From Candidatus Woesearchaeota archaeon (GTDB lineage Archaea; Nanobdellota; Nanobdellia; CSSed11-243R1): a stretch of 7,939 nucleotides of DNA. The stretch lies in contig SLLY01000038.1 of NCBI GenBank assembly GCA_007133845.1, positions 1 through 7,939 of the forward strand. The letters run 5' to 3'. The position numbers and the translations under genes are program-made. The notes under the pieces were generated by a model, which was not told where the DNA came from, searched no databases, and worked only from the letters and a program-made list of their open reading frames with translations. Positions 5,536 to 7,939 of this stretch are shown one piece after another (positions within the stretch are counted from its first letter, which is position 1; each line of letters opens with the position of its first letter).

Positions 5536-6645
5536 CTAGAATAACCCGAAAATTAAAAGCGTTTGATAAATTATTCCAATTGAAAAGATGAGTATGGAAA
5601 AATAAATAGGTATTTTTCCACCAGGAACTTTAAATTCACACTTTTTCATTTTTTCTCTTTCTTTAAGAGTCAATAACATTACAAGTATACCTAACATTCC
5701 ACCTGCATATGTTCCTGAAAGTTGAAGCATTTTAACAAAACCTAGGTTAGCATAGACATATATCATGAAAGGAATAAACGCTGACAAAAACCAAGAAGTT
5801 CTTTTATCTACACCTATGTCTTCTATGTAAATGTGTTTAATTGCATCAGCTAGTGCTATAAAAGGAATAGTCATCGCTAGCACAACAAATACATTTCCAA
5901 GCATTTCATATTTGGGAAGTCCAATTAATGCAACTTCTTCTACATTAGTTCCAAGACTTCCTACAAAGACATAAGAAAATAATATGTATATTGAAAAAAC
6001 TAAAATCATTGCAATCAATATTGCCGAAAAAAGTTTCTTGCTATTACCAACTGTTTTTTTCATTTCAGGAATTACATTATATCCTAAACAGGCGAATAAA
6101 ACAATTCCGAAAGGTGCAAATATTTTATTTAATTGAAAATCAGCCACATTTGCAGTTTCAACATTCATAAAGAAAATAATTATAAAAAATATTAAAATAG
6201 CAATTTTTACAATAGCAACACTGAAATCTAACTTAGAAAATCTTTTGAAACCAAGAAATATTAACATAGCCGCAAAAACAAAAAAGGCACTACCCATAAG
6301 CAAAGGTTCTGCACCAGTTATGTTAGCAAGTGCTAATCCAACAGCAGTGATGTATGCAATTATTGCGGTGTATATTCCAAATGTTTCAACTATAAGTGTG
6401 AAATATTTTCCCCGTTTTCCAAAATATTCTTTTGCAAAACCTGAGATTAAATGAACCTTTTTGTTATTAAGACTCATTTCTGCAACATATAAAGTCATAA
6501 AGGTTGTTGCAATTCCAATTAAAATAAGAGTTACAACACCAGTTAAAAATCCTGTTTGTGCGAAAACGTAAGGGAAACCTAATATGGATGCGCCTGCTAT
6601 TGCGCTCACCATTAATGCTATTGCGGTTAAAAACGACAAATCCAT
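5536..6645 (-). CDS. Amino acid permease, AAAP/HAAAP-like (APC superfamily)
   Basis: This 369-residue integral membrane transporter has about 11 hydrophobic helices (roughly 6-28, 33-55, 80-105, 115-132, 140-162, 174-196, 205-230, 250-272, 285-303, 312-329, 347-367). The first helix carries GASILGFPY (18-26), the unwound glycine-rich segment of the amino acid/auxin permease and aromatic amino acid permease families. Helix 6 has the matching LFACLGYNVIPEM. Such proteins move amino acids with a proton or sodium ion; the substrate cannot be read from sequence. A scavenging role would suit an organism with limited biosynthesis, but this is inference. The start is right at helix 1, with an AT palindrome 28 bases upstream as promoter and no leader. 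It is divergent from the tRNA-Glu gene. Confidence 0.85.
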   Translation of the reverse strand: MDLSFLTAIALMVSAIAGASILGFPYVFAQTGFLTGVVTLILIGIATTFMTLYVAEMSLNNKKVHLISGFAKEYFGKRGKYFTLIVETFGIYTAIIAYITAVGLALANITGAEPLLMGSAFFVFAAMLIFLGFKRFSKLDFSVAIVKIAILIFFIIIFFMNVETANVADFQLNKIFAPFGIVLFACLGYNVIPEMKKTVGNSKKLFSAILIAMILVFSIYILFSYVFVGSLGTNVEEVALIGLPKYEMLGNVFVVLAMTIPFIALADAIKHIYIEDIGVDKRTSWFLSAFIPFMIYVYANLGFVKMLQLSGTYAGGMLGILVMLLTLKEREKMKKCEFKVPGGKIPIYFSILIFSIGIIYQTLLIFGLF

Positions 6646-6666
6646 GTTATAGTAATATTTTTAACT

Positions 6667-6678
6667 ATATTTAAATAT
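6667..6678 (-). promoter_or_regulatory. Palindromic TATA element between permease and tRNA-Glu
   Basis: ATATTTAAATAT is a perfect 12-base palindrome centred 27.5 bases before the permease ATG, the usual distance here. On the + strand its centre is only about 16 bases before the tRNA. It could serve the tRNA only if transcription starts within the mature tRNA, so the tRNA more likely uses the A/T stretch near 6654-6663. Confidence 0.5.
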
Positions 6679-6703
6679 TACATTTTATGCTCCCATAGTC
6701 TAG

Positions 6704-6760
6704 GAATCTTTTCTTATGAAGAAAAACTTCATAAAAATAAGTAAAGAAAAGATTGGACAA
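6704..6760 (+). other. tRNA intron 1, D-loop (after nucleotide 15), 57 nt
   Basis: The 5' junction has GTCT (6698-6701) pairing with GGAC (6755-6758), four base pairs including one G-U. They are flanked by three-base bulges AGG (6702-6704) and AAT (6759-6761), the bulge-helix-bulge layout cut by archaeal tRNA endonuclease. Cutting after the second bulge base on each side gives 6704-6760 and a normal D-loop. Inside, an 11-bp perfect stem (6705-6715 with 6744-6754) starts directly at the bulge. It encloses a second hairpin, ATGAAG/CTTCAT with an A5 loop (6716-6732). The outer helix beyond the 3' bulge is weak, so the motif is of the relaxed type. Confidence 0.85.
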
Positions 6761-6806
6761 TTCGGTCAAGGATGTCGGCCTCTCGAGCCGAAGACTCGGG
6801 TTCAAA

Positions 6807-6855
6807 AGAGCTTTTCTTTGCGAAAGAAAACTTCGGAAAAGAAAGCTATTGGAAG
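6807..6855 (+). other. tRNA intron 2, T-loop (59/60), 49 nt
   Basis: TTCA of the T-loop (6801-6804) pairs with TGGA (6850-6853). The 5' bulge is AAA (6805-6807) and the 3' bulge AGT (6854-6856), and the T-stem serves directly as the outer helix. Cutting after the second bulge base on each side restores the seven-base loop TTCAAAT. The inner stem is AGCTTT/AAAGCT (6809-6814 with 6842-6847), extended by CTTT/AAAG after a bulged T. It is topped by a hairpin CGAAAG/CTTCG with an A4 loop. One extra A (6848) near the inner stem makes the motif slightly irregular. Confidence 0.85.
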
Positions 6856-6880
6856 TCCCGGTGGGAGCGTATAATAATAC

Positions 6881-6924
6881 TTTTATAACAATAATTACTT
6901 AAAATAATAGTATTTTTGGAGGTG
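6881..6924 (+). promoter_or_regulatory. TATA box (6881-6888) and Shine-Dalgarno (6918-6924) for the DUF4013 gene
   Basis: TTTTATAA predicts transcription start near 6912, leaving an 18-base leader. That leader holds GGAGGTG at 6918-6924, 5 bases before ATG 6930. It is the strongest ribosome-binding site in the window and the clearest case of a promoter-proximal gene with a leader, in contrast to the leaderless genes. Confidence 0.6.
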
Positions 6925-6929
6925 TGTAA

Positions 6930-7574
6930 ATGGTAGATTATGCAGAAGCATTAAAAAGACCTTTTAGTGATTTGAAAAAACTTGTAATATATATGATACT
7001 AAGTATTATTCCTGTTATTAATTTTATCTCAGTTGGATACCTATTGGATGTGGCAGATAATTCTTTAAAGAAAAATAAAGATTTACCTGAATGGGATGAC
7101 TTTGCAAGGCTTTTTGTTGAAGGCGTTAAACTTTTTTTTATAACAATGATATATTCTATACCCCTAATAATACTTTTAGTTTTGTTTGTGGTTTGGATAA
7201 TAGGTGAAGTTGGAACTGAAATATTATCATATAACATTGAACAAGTTGTATCAACTTTGATAAATTTAGGTTTTGCCGCATCAATATTTTTGGCGGCGAT
7301 TTTTTTAATAGGAATATTAATACTTTATTTCCAAATTGGGGCAGTAATTAGATATGTTAAATTAAGAAAAATAAAAGAAGCATTCAATTTCAGAGAAATA
7401 TCGAAAAAAGTTTTTACAACTACTTTTTTTGTGCCATGGTTAATAGGATCTGCAATAGTTGCAATAATTACAGGATCTCTTTCATTAATTCCATATTTTG
7501 GATCTGCTATTGGTGGAGCAATTGGAAGTATATTTTATTATACTGTTTTAGCGGAAGCTTACGCGAAAGCGTAA
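6930..7574 (+). CDS. DUF4013 family membrane protein
   Basis: The 214-residue protein matches the DUF4013 pattern common in archaea. An amphipathic N-terminus (EALKRPFSDLKKL) is followed by a first hydrophobic helix (about 18-38) ending in GYLLD. A short polar segment carries the family hallmark LPEWDDF (52-58), then come long hydrophobic regions at about 67-92, 108-138 and 166-206. The function of the family is not known; it is an integral membrane protein with four or more helices. The C-terminus is glycine- and serine-rich (FGSAIGGAIGS), suggesting close helix packing. The start is fixed by GGAGGTG 5 bases upstream. The stop codon lies inside a terminator hairpin, so the gene is probably a single-gene transcript. 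Confidence 0.88.
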   Translation: MVDYAEALKRPFSDLKKLVIYMILSIIPVINFISVGYLLDVADNSLKKNKDLPEWDDFARLFVEGVKLFFITMIYSIPLIILLVLFVVWIIGEVGTEILSYNIEQVVSTLINLGFAASIFLAAIFLIGILILYFQIGAVIRYVKLRKIKEAFNFREISKKVFTTTFFVPWLIGSAIVAIITGSLSLIPYFGSAIGGAIGSIFYYTVLAEAYAKA

Positions 7575-7589
7575 TTTTTTTATTTTTTT
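7559..7589 (+). terminator. Hairpin plus U-tract terminator overlapping the DUF4013 stop
   Basis: TTACGC (7559-7564), loop GAAA and GCGTAA (7569-7574) form a perfect 6-bp stem with a GNRA tetraloop. The TAA stop is the last three bases of the stem. T6-T-A-T7 follows directly (7575-7589). The U-tract alone would be expected to stop archaeal RNA polymerase; the hairpin resembles a bacterial intrinsic terminator. Confidence 0.75.
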
Positions 7590-7598
7590 CAAAAGATA

Positions 7599-7604
7599 TA
7601 TAAA
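7599..7604 (+). promoter_or_regulatory. TATA box for the 7636 gene
   Basis: TATAAA within GATATATAAAG predicts transcription start near 7627, about 9 bases before ATG 7636. No Shine-Dalgarno is seen. Confidence 0.55.
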
Positions 7605-7635
7605 GAATAGAGTCACTACTTTAAAAGAAGTTAAA

Positions 7636-7939
7636 ATGAATAAGTTGTCTTGGAACGATATATATTCTATGGATTTAGACGAACTAATTCTAAACGAAGA
7701 AGATTTACCAGATGAATTAGATATTAAAAGTTTAGATGAAACAAATTTTGAAGATTTTAAGAATTACATTGAAGCATTTGCAGCAGAAGAAGAACAAAAA
7801 GAAGAATACGTAGAAAACGAAATTGACATATTAGAGGAACAATTTAATAAAAGTCTTTTTTTTGGTTATGCTAGTATACCAGGAATTTTTTTAACACACG
7901 AATTATTTCATATACTTGGTGCAAAAAGTACAGGTGGCA
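7636..7939 (+). CDS. Membrane HExxH metalloprotease, N-terminal part (3' end outside window)
   Basis: 101 codons are visible before the window ends. Residues 1-72 are strongly acidic and soluble, with many Glu/Asp and no basic cluster. A hydrophobic segment then starts at 73 (SLFFGYASIPGIFLT) and runs into HELFH (88-92), the HExxH zinc site of metallopeptidases, followed by ILGAKSTGG. An HExxH at the end of a hydrophobic stretch is typical of membrane-embedded zinc proteases such as site-2 protease (M50) and related DUF3267-type zincins. The third zinc ligand would lie beyond the window, so the subfamily is open. The promoter at 7599 gives a very short leader, and no earlier in-frame ATG exists back to the TATA box. 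Confidence 0.72.
   Translation, partial: MNKLSWNDIYSMDLDELILNEEDLPDELDIKSLDETNFEDFKNYIEAFAAEEEQKEEYVENEIDILEEQFNKSLFFGYASIPGIFLTHELFHILGAKSTGG

Larger units (their letters stand above)
6689..6869 (+). tRNA. tRNA-Glu(CUC) with two non-canonical introns
   Basis: After removing introns 6704-6760 and 6807-6855, 75 bases remain and fold as a full cloverleaf. The acceptor stem GCTCCCA pairs fully with TGGGAGC (6862-6868), followed by G73. The D-stem GTCT (6698-6701) pairs with GGAT (6770-6773). The anticodon stem TCGGC/GCCGA encloses the loop CTCTCGA with anticodon CUC at 6782-6784. The T-stem TCGGG/CCCGG has the loop TTCAAAT. U8, A14, G15, G18G19, U33 and TTC are in place. It reads GAG codons for glutamate. 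CCA is not encoded, so a CCA-adding enzyme is needed. There is no intron at the common 37/38 site. The unspliced gene is 181 bases, so a tRNA search without multi-intron models could miss it. Confidence 0.93.

Noticed and set aside
6716..6732. ATGAAG/CTTCAT hairpin as a separate terminator or small RNA
   Set aside because: It lies inside tRNA intron 1 and is explained as the intron's apical hairpin.
6937..7237. Minus-strand open frame inside the DUF4013 gene
   Set aside because: It is antisense to a recognised family with a strong ribosome-binding site; no independent support.
1..7939. CRISPR array, insertion sequence or prophage remnants
   Set aside because: No evenly spaced direct repeats, terminal inverted repeats, transposase or integrase motifs were seen.

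Overview
The window comes from an AT-rich, compact archaeal genome. Archaeal markers are a pelota (aPelota) gene, an archaeal-type asparaginyl-tRNA synthetase, a METTL5-family rRNA methyltransferase, a DUF4013 membrane protein, TATA boxes about 28 bp upstream of start codons, and a tRNA gene interrupted by bulge-helix-bulge introns. The small gene sizes, low GC and many leaderless genes would suit a DPANN lineage, but that placement is inference.

Layout, left to right on the + strand unless stated. (1) 3-344 is the C-terminal part of a calcineurin-like metallophosphoesterase, closely followed by a METTL5-like N6-adenine methyltransferase (356-994). (2) 1027-2593 holds four small genes of uncertain function. 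They are a protein with a degenerate PD-(D/E)XK-like C-terminus, a 71-aa coiled-coil protein overlapping it, a minus-strand charged protein, and a small PD-(D/E)XK nuclease-fold protein divergent from the last. (3) 2648-4150 holds asnS plus a two-helix membrane protein. (4) pelA lies on the minus strand (4130-5191), overlapping the membrane gene tail to tail and divergent from a 45-aa TFIIB-like zinc-ribbon protein (5297-5434). (5) A minus-strand AAAP-type amino acid permease (5536-6645) diverges from a tRNA-Glu(CUC) gene (6689-6869). (6) A DUF4013 membrane protein (6930-7574) ends in a hairpin plus U-tract terminator. It is followed by the N-terminus of a membrane HExxH metalloprotease that runs off the window.

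The theme is information processing: rRNA methylation, Asn-tRNA charging, stalled-ribosome rescue and tRNA-Glu. The most notable element is the tRNA-Glu gene. It carries two introns, one in the D-loop (after nucleotide 15) and one in the T-loop (59/60), and none at the usual 37/38 position. Removing both gives a complete 75-nt cloverleaf. The two introns share sequence blocks in the same order, which suggests that one is a copy of the other. I saw no CRISPR array, insertion sequence or recognisable defence island.
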